From Pelobates cultripes (lineage: Eukaryota; Chordata; Amphibia; Anura; Pelobatidae): a stretch of DNA of 64,000 nucleotides. The stretch's first letter is position 1. Every line of letters starts with the position of its first letter. Below, piece by piece: positions 40,699-51,916 of the stretch. The notes under the pieces are model-generated. The model was not told the origin of the DNA and made no database searches. It saw only the letters and a program-made list of their open reading frames with translations. Location of the stretch: NCBI GenBank assembly GCA_933207985.1, contig OW240921.1, positions 2,223,466-2,287,465 of the forward strand. Reading direction: 5' to 3'. Position numbers and translations under genes: made by a program.

Positions 40699-41756
40699 CT
40701 GTCTCATTCTTTTTTTTTTTTTCAATGTCTGATTTTTATTGAGAAGATTTATGCATAAAAGTACAGTGACAGTGGGGATACAGAAAGAAAGAAGGGAGGG
40801 GAGGGAATGAGGGAATACAAATGGAGCAGACTTCTTGCTCTTCCGTACATTACAGGTTCCTTTACATGGTGGGTTATACAGCCTAACAGACAATGTTCTA
40901 CTAGCATCATGAGTAGACTAGCCATACAATTTTATATTACATGTGTGCATAATGTGTACAGAGGGAACATCATGACATCTTCAAGTAGTGCAGCAATGGC
41001 TCGGCCATGGCAGGACCAGAGTAGAGTGAACCAACCAACATATACATAACATAACATCGTATTCATATGTTCATATAATGGGGCTCTTGACATCCTGTTG
41101 AAGTGAGATACAGGTGTTAGAGTTATCGTTTCTTATTGCTGATGGTTCCTATTCAAATATGTGTAACCTTCTACTGGCTATATATGTGCATTCATGTGTT
41201 GAAATGATAGATCTGGTCAGGGGCCTCATAGAGGTCAAACCAGTGCTTAGTTTACTGTACCTGGTACAGAATATGATGAGAGTGGCCTTGTGGTCATAGC
41301 GAAGGTAGAAGGGAGTTTCTAATAGGAGTCTACATGGGCTACATGCATTCCATATGTAAATCTAACTTGATAGATTAGAATATTGCATAGTAGTGCGTTT
41401 TAGTGGATATCATATCGGAGATTGCGTGAGGACAGTTGTGTTCAGTCGTGTTCAAAAGTCAAGTTTAGGGAGATGTAACAGTGTTGATACAGCCATTAAA
41501 CCTTGTCTTCCGCTGCACACTTTCTGATTCATTTGCTCATAAAGTTAGTCGTTATTGGGTGTAAAGAAGGAAAGAAAGAGGGTAGGAGGGAGAAAGAGAT
41601 TAGGGAAGGGAAAGGAGGGAAAAGAGAAAGATGGATAGTCTGAGATAGATGAGAGCAAGAACAAGAACAAGAACAAGAACAAGAAGAACAAGAAACCCTC
41701 ACATCCGAGTAGTCATAATTGTAGTATGGGAGTACTGTACATCTTAGAGAAGGACG

Positions 41757-44700
41757 TTATCCCAAATCGGTAAGGTGTGTATACGTAGTTTCCCATCCAT
41801 GCCATTGTCCGTTGAATTTGGTCATATTCCCTTTTTTTGCCCATTCCTTTTCATAGCAATATGTAATGTTTATTCTGTTCAGCAATTCTTTTGCTGAGGG
41901 TATAAAGTCACTTTTCCAGTGAAATGCTATACATAGTTTGGCCGCGATCAAAGTGTTAATTACAGCTGCCATCGAGGGGAGTTGGTTCAGGTTTGGTAGT
42001 AGATGAAGCAGGTAGAAATCAGGCCGTAGGGGGAGTTGTAAACCAGATATGGTGTGAATAACATTCTTTACGTAGTTCCAAAAAGTACCTAACTTGGGGC
42101 ATTCCCAAAAAATGTGTAATACTGTACCCCTTCCGCTATTGCACCTCCAGCATGTAGGGGCAACCGTAGGATATATTTTGCTCAGCCTATTGGGTACTAA
42201 ATACCATCTCATTAATACCTTGAAGTACGCTTCCCATAGAGTGACACATTTGGTGGATTTTTTGGTAGTTTTTATCGCTGATAGCCAATCTTTAAGGTGA
42301 AATTCCGCACCTAAATCTTTTTCCCAGTTTAGCATGTAAGGTAATTTATCCTCTTTGGATGTGTTTAGCAGGGCTAGGTAGCACATTGAAAGGAATTTCG
42401 GTGGAGTACGAAATTTACTTATATTATAGCAGGAGTGACCTATTGAACTGAATGTCGAAGGGTCTTGATATTTTATAGTTGCAGTGTGCAGTATGTGCTT
42501 GACTCTCAAGTAGAGGAAGATATCCTTGTGTGGTAGGTTATGAGAGGCTTGTAAGTCAGGAAAGGTGCGGAGGCCGTTGGAGTTATACAAGGAGTAGACA
42601 TGGGTTAAGCCTTGTTGAGACCAATTCTGTATCGACAAATCTGGTGAAATCATAGACAAGGCTCGTATTGGGGCCAAGTAGAGAAGTTCCTGATTGGAAC
42701 AGAGGTTTGAGCTCCACCTTTTCCAGGAGGTCAGAAGGAATTTTGTGCATGGCAATGATAGGTGGGAAGGACAATTTTTTGTGGCCCACATAGCGTCGGA
42801 TAGTGAATGGAGTTGGCTACATGCCTGTTCAAGTTTAAGCCAAACTGGATTGGCTTTTTCTGACATTATGTCCAGGCTCTGTGCAAGCGTGGAGGCTTTG
42901 TAGTAGTTAGTGATGTTAGGAACACTCAGGCCGCCTTGATGAATGGGGCGCCATAGAGAGTGAGCCGCGACTCTCGGAGGTTTTCTTTTCCAAATGTGCG
43001 CGTTGATTGTTGATTGGAATTTCGTAAGAATCGATTTGGGAAGATTGATAGGTAGTGTTCTGAAGAGATAAAGAATATGAGGGAGCGCCATCATTTTAAC
43101 CGAATTCACTCTGCCTATCCAGGAGGTGTTCAATTTGTCCCAGGATTTCAACTGGTTGGAAATTTTCAATAGGACTGCCTCATGATTTTCTTTTATAGTG
43201 TGAGAGTGCGATAGCGTAAGTTTGATACCTAAATATGTAACAGAAGTTTTGCGCCAATCAAAGGGGAATTGTGATTTCAATTTGGCTGTTACATGGGACT
43301 CAAGGTTCAGAGGAAGTATTTGTGTTTTACTGATATTGTTTTTATAAAAAGACAAGTTGCCATATGTGGCAAGAGTATGCATGAGATGGGGTATGGCAGA
43401 AACTGGGTTAGTTAAAAAAAGAATAACATCATCTGCAAATAAAGCAAGCTTCTTTACTCCTGCTGGTGTGGTAAAGCCTGGGAGTGAGGGATCTTGTTTA
43501 ATTGTACGAATGAGAGGCTCTAAACATAAAATAAATATGAGGGGGGATAAGGGGCACCCTTGCCTCGTGCCGTTTGAGATATCAAAGCTTTTAGATAAGA
43601 ATCCTGAATTGAGAACTCTCGCTGATGGCGCGGAATAAAGGGCCAAAATGCTCATGATAAAGGAATCTGAGAATCCATAGGCTTGTAGGGTGGTCTTCAT
43701 ATATGTCCAGTTTAGGCGATCGAAGGCCTTTTCTGCGTCCAAGGCCATTAAGACCCCGGATATACGTTGTCGAGATGCCCAATTGATGAGGTCCATGCAA
43801 AATCTGGTGTTGTCACCTACCTGCTTGCCAGGCACGAAACCTGCTTTTTCTTCCGAGACCAAGGTAGACAGCGAAGATTTCAGTCTGGTGGCTATAAGTT
43901 TTGCATAGAGTTTCACATCAGCGTTCAGCAACGAAATTGGTCTTAGATTACCACATGTTGTGGGTGGTTTATTCGGTTTGGGTAGGGTAATAATGTATGC
44001 TTCTAGCATAGTTCTAGGGAAGCGGCCAGTTTCTTTTATTTTATTAAAAAGCTTGGTAATGTGCGGAGATAGGTATGGTTCTAGTTTAAGATAATAGTAA
44101 TTCGGAAGTCCGTCTGGGCCAGGGGCTTTGTGCTTAGGGAGGGATTTGATGGCCGCAGCAACCTCGGATTCCGTAAACGGGGCTGTGAGCAAATCATTTT
44201 GTTGCTGTGAGATTTTTGGCAGTTGTATTTGTGCTAGAAAATTTTGAATTTCTATTTTGTCTGGAGTGTACGTATTCTCGTTTGCGTTCAGGTTGTATAG
44301 ATCCTCATAGAAAGATGCTAGTTCATTCACTATATCGGTGGGGTTATATATTTTTATCTGTGATTTTGAGAGAATATATGGGATTTTTGTTTGAAGATAT
44401 TTGGACTTCAACTGACTTGCTAACAATTTACCGGCTTTGTTGCCCGTGCCATAAAAGTGTCGTTGAAGTTTTGCTGCATTCGTGGTGAATTCTTTGATCT
44501 TAAGTTTTAGAATCTCTTCGCGTGTTGCTGTAATTTGCTTTGTCATGGTACGGGAAGGGGTTGCTTTGTTGGCGTTTTCCAAGGTCGTGAGCTTCTGGAG
44601 CAATTTTTGTTGTAAATTATGAGATTTCTTCTTGTTGATTGATCCTAATTTGATAAATTCACCCCTGACCACCGCTTTGTGAGCGAGCCATTGGGTTTCT

Positions 44701-45559
44701 ATTGAGGTCTCATTTGTAGTGTTGGTTTCGAAATAGTTTTGCAGTTCGCGGGCAGTCTTCTCTAAATTTGAAGGTGTGTCAAGAATGGACTCATTTAATC
44801 TCCATTTTCCACGGCCTCTCGTAGGGTAAGGCACTGCTATTGTGATAATTATTGGGGCGTGGTCTGACCAGGTTCTGGTCCCTATCATTTGATCTAGAAG
44901 GTGAGGCAATGTAGATTTATCTATCAGGCAGATATCTATCCGGGTATATGTTAAGTGGACCGGGGAGAAATAAGTGAAGTCCTTAGCCGCTGGGAACAGG
45001 TTCCTCCATGTATCGTAAAGATCGTACGAAAAAATGAGATTGGAAAATAATTTACTGTTATGGAGGGTTAGTTTGCTAGGCTTTTTACCGTTGGTACGTT
45101 GAACGTCTAATGCAGGGTCTAGTGTGCAGTTGCAGTCGCCGCAAATTATAACATGACCTTGTTTTAGTGAGGAGATTTTCTTTATGGCTTTATTGAGAAA
45201 GGAGAATTGAGCCTCATTTGGTGCATATAAGGATGCTATCGTCACTTGGATCCCGTTAGGTCTCCCACTATGATTAACAATCTTCCGCTAGGGTCTGCAT
45301 GTTGTGTAGTAGGGGTGAATACCCAGTCTGCATGTAGTAGAATGGCTACTCCTTTTGATTTGTTTGGCGCGTAAGCATGGTAAGCTATGGGGTATCTGGA
45401 GGACCGTAGTTTAGGAGGATTTTTCTTACAAAAATGAGTTTCTTGAAGGCATACTATAGCGGCATTGGAGTCATGCATGTCTCTTAGAACTTGTCTTCTT
45501 TTATACGGGCTGTTGAGGCCTTTGACATTGAGAGATAAAATTTTCATCGTGTTAGCCAT
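41757..45559 (-). pseudogene. L1 ORF2: endonuclease, reverse transcriptase, zinc knuckle (one frameshift)
   Basis: The first frame (45559-45242) carries the endonuclease start MKILSLNVKGLNSP and CLQETHF. A one-base loss at about 45246-45250 shifts to the main 1162-residue frame, which continues with IASLYAPN, GDCN (residues 36-39) and WSDHAP (126-131), completing the endonuclease. RT follows: HKAPGPDGLP, NLRPISLLNADVKLYAKLIA, catalytic D503 in ALDAEKAFDRL, GTRQGCPLSPLIF, the FADD box at 603-606 and YLGIKL. Near the C-terminus is the CCHC knuckle CWRCNSGRGTVLHIFWECP. Apart from the frameshift there are no stops, and all catalytic residues are present. The enzyme nicks target DNA and primes cDNA synthesis from the nick. 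Confidence 0.94.
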
Positions 45560-47154
45560 TATATTGATTGTGTAGTATTAGTGGTTGTGCTTAAGTGTCT
45601 TGTCCTTGTGATATGAGGGTTAAGCTGAACGTTTGCTTCCACACGAGTAGAGCTATTAGTATCAGGTATAGCAATGCTTACTTTAAGGCATACGGATGGG
45701 CTACTTATTGATGCGTTTGGATGTGAGGGTAATGAGAAAAGGAAGAGGAAGGAGAGAGAGAAAGAAATAACAAGTAATACATAACTATGTACAAAGATTC
45801 CTTCTTTGGGGAGAAGGTGTAGTTTGGTCATTTTGAGAACACTATGTGTGTCTCAAACCGTGACCTGGGGGGCAAGAGAGAGTTCCTTCAGCCTGATGTG
45901 AGCCGCATTACAATGAGCAACTGCATTTGCAGACAAAAAAGAAACAAACTATAAATAGGTAAAAGAGAGGCGGCTCAAAGCGGCAGGGAATTGTGGTGTT
46001 TCAAGAAGTGACGAAGGTAAAGCTAATGCCCCACTAGCAGGGTACCATTTAGTAGTGAGTGTGTCGCCTAGGCTGGAAAGTGCGTACGGCAGGCAACGGT
46101 TTCCGAAATATAATGGAGCGAGACCTGCAATTCTGGGTAGTGGTATTAGCATGTGGTGATACTACGTTAAAAGGGGGGATTTAAGGAAGGTCAATACTGC
46201 CGAATAATGAGCCGTCTATGCAAATTCGTTATGGGTTGTCCTTACCCTTCCAGTGAGTATAGGCTTTAAACAATGAATTATAAACATAAAACATAAAAAA
46301 CGAATTGTGAAATCAACAATAATAACAGGTATAAAATGCAAAATAAAGCGAGTCTCACTCTATATACAGGTAAATGATGGATAGGTGATTCAAACCTGTA
46401 GTTGGCGCTTAGTTCTAAGTGCATTTAGAGTGTGTGTACCTGTGAAAGTTTGCACTCGGAATCATATGCTTGTGACAGAGAAAGGACAACCGCAATGCTT
46501 AATGCAGTCCTGGAACCATAAATAAAACTGCAAAGAGCTACATACATCAAAATAAATTGAAGAAAGTTTTGTATTTAGTAATTCTTGGGCGATGTAAGCG
46601 TATGCGCTCATCCCCATATTCAAGTGTGTTGTAATTGATAGTATAATATTGTGCCAATCTAAGTGGGTCTAAACGCCCAATATTAGTTAAGCGCTGATTT
46701 GCACTGATAGTGCTTCATACTTTAGTTATGATGGGATAGCCTATTATATTTATGGACAAAGATCTGAGTACAGGAGTACTGGGTTGAAAATTGTCGTCCA
46801 TATTTTAGTGCAGTGTGGATTTATAGTTTACAGTGAGTTAACATCTAGCGACCGTGATTAGTCACGGAGAACCAGGCTTGTAGTAATGCAGCTAACAGAG
46901 GTTCCATGTCACAGTGTGTGCTTCAAGTGAGACATGTACGGTTAACATGTCAACGTTCAGGTGGTAACTAAGGGAGAATGAATTAAGGTATAAACTTAAC
47001 TAAGTGGTGATTTAGAGTCAGCTGTGCTGAAATATCATTACAAATTTAACTGACATGTTACATAGAAAGAAATGGTTTAGCTTAAAATTTTAACTGACAG
47101 ATCACAGTGCAGGTTATACTCATCACTTTTCAAGCATGTAAGATAGAAGACAGT
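45560..47154 (-). other. Inter-ORF spacer of the L1, 1.6 kb
   Basis: Between ORF1 stop and ORF2 start no long frame, repeat or domain was recognised. This is far longer than the usual short L1 spacer. No target duplication or inverted ends marking an insertion were found, so it may be a family property (a lost or unrecognised reading frame, or a regulatory spacer). Confidence 0.5.
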
Positions 47155-48225
47155 TCATGGTTTTGTAGATGACGATCCCGTCATATTCCAATCCGCCTGA
47201 AGCTTTTTCGAGGAAAGGTCTGTTGCTGATGCGTCTTGTGAGGATGTTGTAGTCGCATTCCAGAGACCCCAGGAGGTGAGTGCTTTCATGCCTTCGGCTG
47301 GTTCGGTTATGACCGATGTTCTGCCTTGTCTCCAGATCAGAAGCTTCGTTGGATAACCCCACTTGTAAGAAATATTATTGTTGCGTAGGGTTTTAGTGAT
47401 GGTTATAAATTCTTTTCGACGTGCCATTGTGGAAGCCGATAGGTCTGCGAATAGAGATATTTTCTGAAAGGGTTCAGGTAAGGTGCCTGCTTTCCGTGCT
47501 GCGTTGAGCAGGGTGTTCTTGTGTGCAAAATAATGGAATTTCACAATGGTGTCTCTAGGGACATCATTCGCCATACGTGCCGGACGTGGAAGTCTGTGCA
47601 TGCGATCGAAAGTCCAGGCAGAGTCAGGCAGGTCTGGGACTATTGATTTACAAATAGATAGTATAAAAGCAGGTAGGGCGTCATGGGAGATATCATCTGG
47701 TATACCCCTAAATCTGACGTTCTGTCTTCTGGATCTGTCCTCCAAGTCTGCTAATTTTAATTGAAGTGTATTGTTGTCTTCTGAGAGTTTCTGAAGTTTA
47801 TCCACGACTTCGTTGTGAGCTACACACAGCTCATCGGATTTGTTTTCTAAGTGACTGGTCCTGTCCCCCAGCGTTGAAATTTCCTTCCTCAGTTCACTGT
47901 CGATCTGTAGGAAGTCCTTTCTAATGGTAGATCGGAGATCTTGCAGCATTCTATGCAGGCTTCGTTCTGTAATCATAGAGTCCGATAGTTTGGAGGAGAT
48001 GGACTCAGCGTCTGACTGGTCGTCCGACATGCCAGGCGCATCGCCGCCATCTTGTCTTTCTTTCCCCTGGTCTTTTTTTCGGGTTTTCACCGCGTCCATG
48101 ATCTTCATCTGTTTGGGGGGTGACATAGTCGTGGGATACCACCTTGGGAGTGTGGGTAGTTGAAAAAGTTGCAGTTTCTTGCTGTCGTTGTCGCTAACAG
48201 GCTGGAGTTGTAGCGGAGCTCTCAA
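47155..48225 (-). CDS. L1 ORF1 RNA-binding protein
   Basis: A 356-residue intact protein. Residues about 85-165 form a heptad-rich coiled coil (LSDSMITERSLHRML to LQKLSEDNNTLQLKLADL). An RRM-like domain follows with LEDRSRRQNVRFRGIP, then the C-terminal domain with FDRMHRLPRPAR, VKFHYFAHKNTLL and ISLFADLSASTM. This is the order of L1 ORF1 (Transposase_22 family), a trimeric chaperone that coats element RNA. The first ATG is only 28 bases from the element 5' end; the ATG at residue 34 (MSPPKQMKIMDAV) would leave a 127-base leader and is a credible alternative start. The N-terminal 33 residues look less conserved in type. Confidence 0.9.
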   Translation of the reverse strand: MRAPLQLQPVSDNDSKKLQLFQLPTLPRWYPTTMSPPKQMKIMDAVKTRKKDQGKERQDGGDAPGMSDDQSDAESISSKLSDSMITERSLHRMLQDLRSTIRKDFLQIDSELRKEISTLGDRTSHLENKSDELCVAHNEVVDKLQKLSEDNNTLQLKLADLEDRSRRQNVRFRGIPDDISHDALPAFILSICKSIVPDLPDSAWTFDRMHRLPRPARMANDVPRDTIVKFHYFAHKNTLLNAARKAGTLPEPFQKISLFADLSASTMARRKEFITITKTLRNNNISYKWGYPTKLLIWRQGRTSVITEPAEGMKALTSWGLWNATTTSSQDASATDLSSKKLQADWNMTGSSSTKP

Positions 48226-48267
48226 GCCATGCGTCCGTACTCGCCGGAAGTCCCTGTCTCATTCTTT

Positions 48268-48530
48268 GATGGCAAATATTCAAAGGGCACAAACACAGGC
48301 TTCCCCTGACAAACCAAGGGGAAAACTGTTTGTCCCGTTAGAGGAAATAATCTTGGCCATTTACAAGTCCTTTACAAGTCCTTGGCCATTTACATGACAC
48401 CAAAACTGCAGGACATGCAGGTATAAATAAGACTGTTTATTTGATTTCTCGTGATTTCTTGTGGCCTTCTTTCCGTAGAGAAGTTAAAGAGTATGTCCTT
48501 GCATGTACTGTATGTGCACATGCTGTCATG
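48268..48530 (+). pseudogene. Gypsy integrase N-terminal part
   Basis: After the L1, the frame reads QTQASPDKPRGKLFVPLE and, with a shift and a small duplication at 48365-48390 (tttacaagtccttggccatt), SRDFLWPSFRREVKEYV then CTVCAH. This is the zinc-binding H2C2 region of integrase with its CxxC. It continues the gypsy pol and then ends in unrelated sequence. Confidence 0.65.
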
Positions 48531-49227
48531 TTCTGTTACATTCTGCAGATCATTTCTGACATTGGCTTCTGATATCCAGTACTCTTTTTACAATTCTTGT
48601 TTAGATTTTCTTGATATTTCTGTTTTTTTATTCTGTATCTGGTTTTCTCTATGTTGGGTTTTATGGGTTCATTCCTGTATTCCGTTCCTGGAATTCCTAG
48701 TCTATTGGATTCCTTTAAATGTTTGCGTTTGTTGGCACATTCGTTCCTTTGCCATTAATCCTTTTGTTTCAGTCTGTTCCTGCAGGCAGTGGTTTCAGGT
48801 CCTCTGCTCCTTTCTTTGCAGGTGTACTGTATGTGTTTTATTGTTGTTTTTTTAGTCATGCGTAGCTAGGCAGTTAGGACCCACGGTAATTGGAGTACTT
48901 TGGCGCAGTGGATGGCTGCATACATCTTGGCCATTTATGTATGTCTAAATATCCAATGTTTATTACACAAATTAGTACTTGGTTATTTCTCCTCTTGTTT
49001 TGCCTTGTATCTCTTGTCTTGTTTTATTTTATTCCCAGTTCATGTACAGTCCTGTCCTGTCCATGTCCTGTTTGTGTTTCCCTCATGTATTGTGTACATG
49101 TTCTGGGTTCTGCTTTCTGTCCTGCTCTGGTTCAGAGCTCTTCTAGTATTGTGTTGTTTGGTGCTTATTCTAGTCTTGCCTTGTTTCTAGTATTGGATAA
49201 ATATCTGCAGAAACATGAGCTATTGTA
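48531..49227 (+). other. Probable LTR-derived noncoding sequence
   Basis: T- and C-rich sequence with tgttctg/tcctgtcc words, two overlapping hydrophobic open frames (48451-48855 and 48890-49237) that look like read-through of pyrimidine-rich DNA, and no protein motif. It may be an LTR of the gypsy element or another, but no matching copy in the window confirms this. Confidence 0.3.
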
Positions 49228-49581
49228 TTCCCTATGACTGCACTGACTGAACTCTTGCCTAGCCACCCCAAATTGTCTGGTCTATATAGAGAATCTCAGG
49301 TAAGTATGATAACCAAGTAAAAGTAGGTAAGGGGTAGATATTGCTAAGGTGATAAGAGCAATGGAGCAGTGGAGGTGATAGGTGGACCAATGGAGGTGAT
49401 AAGAGCAGTGGCTCCACTGCTCTTATCACCTTAGAAATATCTACCCCTTACCTACTTTTACTTGGTTATCATACTTACCTGAGATTCTCTATATAAACCA
49501 GACAATTTGGTGTTAGAAGGTAGGCACGATTCTTGAGGGGTGGCTAGGCAAGAGTTCAGTCAGTGCAATCATAGGGAATGT
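49228..49581. repeat. Large imperfect palindrome
   Basis: Left arm (about 49228-49350) and right arm (about 49399-49581) are reverse complements, from tccctatgactgcactgact through tctatatagagaatctcagg to taaggtgataagagca. The left arm lacks about 26 bases present in the right (around ggtaggcacgattcttga). The centre carries short inverted gtggagcagtgg-type words. The arms' outer sequence continues the LTR-like left flank, so this may be two LTR ends head to head. Confidence 0.85.
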
Positions 49582-49677
49582 GATAATCTACATATCAGTC
49601 TCTATATTAGCTGCCCTTGAAGGCACAGACGTAAGGGTTCTTTTTGACAGGTAGCGGCAGCCAGGTGGAGGTGATGG

Positions 49678-50049
49678 TTAACTCTGCATCCAGGATGAAG
49701 GTAATCGTATCCTTGAACCACTTGAGCATTTCACGTTCTGAAAGCATCCTGCAAATTGTGTAGGGACTCCCAGAGGTTTGTTGGTATCTGGCTTAGAACA
49801 TGTAAGACAAATATATACAAAAGTGCGAGTACCATATACATGTCTCTCGGACCAATCCCACACACAGAATGTTGAAGCATACAAGGCTCTTTTCATCCCC
49901 ATATTAGTTACAAGTATTACTGAATTGTTAGTACATGCAAAGGTGTAGCGGTCAGTCATGTTTACCACCATACTAGCACTCACATTCACAGGTCGCTCTT
50001 TCAAACATCTCAATACCTTAGTCACTGTCTTTTCATCACAGTCTCCCAA
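49678..50049 (-). pseudogene. Possible ERV env fragment
   Basis: A 123-residue minus-strand frame downstream of integrase, with N-x-S/T sites and scattered cysteines (FACTN, STFCVWDWS, YICLTC). Position after pol suggests env. There is no diagnostic motif, so the assignment is by context and weak. Confidence 0.3.
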
Positions 50050-50150
50050 TCAAACTTTTTCATGCATAAGCTGTTGAGGAACCCACAAGAAACAGAGTCA
50101 TTTTGGAGCCATGTCATATTGAAAGTAGTCATGTCTTTGCCTAGGTACAA

Positions 50151-50407
50151 AGAGGGACAAAGGTTTAAAAATAATATCAAGAAGTATTACTTTACTGAGA
50201 GGGTAGTGGATGCATGGAATAGCCTTCCAGCTGAAGTGGTAGAGGTTAACACAGTAAAGGAGTTTAATCATGCGTGGGATAGGCATAAGGCTATCCTAAC
50301 TATAAGATAAGACTAGGGACTAATGAAAGTATTTAGAAAATTGGGCAGACTAGATGGGCCGAATGGTTCTTATCTGCCGTCACATTCTATGTTTCTATGT
50401 TTCTATG
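50151..50407 (+). mobile_element. CR1/L2-type LINE 3' tail (family B) in ERV
   Basis: The same ORF2 end and 3' UTR as at 20944-21194, here ending in ttctatg repeats (about 3 copies), the genuine LINE terminus. Independent 5'-truncated insertion 570 bases from the long copy. Confidence 0.9.
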
Positions 50408-50625
50408 TCAACTCCGTTGCCCAGTATACCAATTTCCATTATATTTTCTGATGCTAACCAGTCTGCAGTTAGGGAGGGACATGTTGGCAAAGCAGGGGTA
50501 ATTGTCCAGAGTTCTGTTAAAATTTACTCTGTCCTAGCTTAAAAAAACAAAAACATAGTGTCGTTTGAACTGTCTGTTAACTTAACCAGGTCTAAGTATA
50601 GCAGACAAGGATATGAAAAGTAACT

Positions 50626-50950
50626 TCATTCTGAATCAGGCACCAATTTACAGTGACTCCAAGTAGATTTTCCTTCTAGCTTTATGGATGTGGCAGTAGT
50701 CAACAGTACTTGGAAAGGAACATCAAATCTGGACTCCAGACTTTTCCTCAAGTGTCTCTTTATCATTACACAATCTCCAGGCTGAAGCTTGTGGGTAGAG
50801 GTGTCACTATCAGGATCTGGAATAGAATGAAACATCTGTTTATGCACCCTGCCTAATCTCTGGTGTAAGGCCTGTACATAAGTAGTCATGTTGCTATGTT
50901 GCAGCTGGAGGGTTTGGGGGAAGTAAAGTCCTGTCTTGGGGGCACATCCA
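50626..50950 (-). pseudogene. ERV integrase C-terminal part
   Basis: Minus-strand frames include FEILFGCAPKTGLYFP, then LQPGDCVMIKRHLRK and FDVPFQVLLTTATSIKL, the C-terminal SH3-like region of a class I retroviral integrase. It joins, across the LINE at 50981-54691, with the integrase core ending at 54694. Non-functional as it stands. Confidence 0.72.
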
Positions 50951-51318
50951 AACAGTATTTCAAAGGAAACATGTATGTTTTAAGGTGTGGAGATTGTATG
51001 TTTTAAGGTGTGGAGATTGTATTTTTGAAGTCTGAGATTTGTAAATTATCTGGTAAACAAACTCATGCTGGAACTGCTGCAAAGCCACTACCACAGAGAC
51101 GTACTAGGAATGGCAGATGGATTACTGTAGGATCTGGTAGACTTAGAGTTGTGGATAAAAGGCATATTGCACAGTCTGTTGCTCTACATAATTAATTTTC
51201 GGCACTTTCGGAGTGTAATGGTGTTATGGAGAGAGGCACTGAGGCTAGTGGTGTTGTGGAGAGAGGCTAGGCTAGTGGTGTTGTAGAGACAGGCTCAGGC
51301 ACTGAGGCTAGTGGTGTT

Positions 51319-51915
51319 TTGGAGACAGGCTCAGGCACTCAGGCTAGTGGTGTTGTGGAGAGAGGCTCAGACACTGAGGCTAATGGTGTTGTGGAGACAG
51401 GCTTGGAAACTATGGTGAGGCCTAATAGAAAGCAGTTGTTGTTGGGGGATTCCATCATAAGAGGTGTGGAGATGGACAATGGTGGTCTTGTGAGGTGTCT
51501 TCCCGGAGCTACTGCTCACAGAGACAGGAGACGTATCTGTAATATTGTTAAGCGAGAAAAGCAGGAAAGGGAATTGGATGTACTTGTCCATCTAGGGACA
51601 AATGACTTGGCTTGCAATGAGGTTTCAGAGGTTAAGGAAGTTTTTAGTGTTTTTGCCAATGATATACGGCAGGTTGCTTCCACACTGTCATTTTCTGAAG
51701 TTCTACCTGTGCATAACACTCAGAATGACATTAGGGACTTTAACTTGTGTCTTGGTGAATGGTATCGGGATCAAGGATTTGGCTTTATTTCTCATGGTAG
51801 CTCTGTTTGGAATGGAAATAAACTGTACAAAAAATATGGTTTGCATCTTTCTCAAAAGGGAACAAATGGTCTCAGTGAGCAGTTCAGAGGTTTTGCTAGG
51901 ATGTATTTAAACTAG
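51319..51915 (+). pseudogene. CR1-type ORF1 with SGNH/GDSL esterase-like domain
   Basis: The frame begins in a 36-base tandem repeat coding GSGTEASGVVETG-like units (about 51225-51400). The domain follows: LLLGDSIIRGVE (nucleophile Ser block), VHLGTNDLACNE (third block with Asn) and LHLSQKGTNGLSEQF (His block). These are the motifs of the esterase domain found in ORF1 of many CR1 elements, of unknown role in retrotransposition. The catalytic Asp usually before His is replaced by Gly in KYGLHLS, so activity is doubtful. An upstream frame (51010-51195) probably belongs to the same ORF1 but is out of register. Confidence 0.78.
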
Positions 51916-51916
51916 G

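Larger units (their letters stand above)
40699..48267 (-). mobile_element. Nearly full-length L1 retrotransposon, 7.5 kb
   Basis: On the minus strand: 5' end at 48253 (ggacttccggcgag), ORF1 (48225-47155), a long spacer, ORF2 (45559-41757), about 1 kb of 3' UTR, aataaaaatcagacattga, and a poly-A tail of about 12. Flanking 14-base duplications ctgtctcattcttt are at 40699-40712 and 48254-48267 (overlapping the poly-T on the left). Only one frameshift mars ORF2, so the copy is young. Inserted in gypsy pol between RNase H and integrase. A cluster of aac/aag repeats (about 41656-41696) lies in the 3' UTR. Confidence 0.93.
33500..48530 (+). mobile_element. Decayed Ty3/gypsy element broken by nested insertions
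   Basis: In plus order: LTR/leader-like sequence (33500-33819), gag (33820-34690), pol start (35110-35215), a solo LTR, RT-RNase H (35681-36420), a CR1-type LINE, RNase H end (40511-40698), an L1, and the integrase N-terminus (48268-48530). Protein similarity continues across each insertion, so they all landed in one older element. Many stops and frameshifts. Terminal boundaries were not established. Confidence 0.7.

Noticed and set aside
48451..49237. Hydrophobic frames resembling membrane proteins
   Set aside because: Pyrimidine-rich DNA gives Leu/Phe/Cys/Ser-rich translations; no start context or conserved motif; likely LTR-derived.
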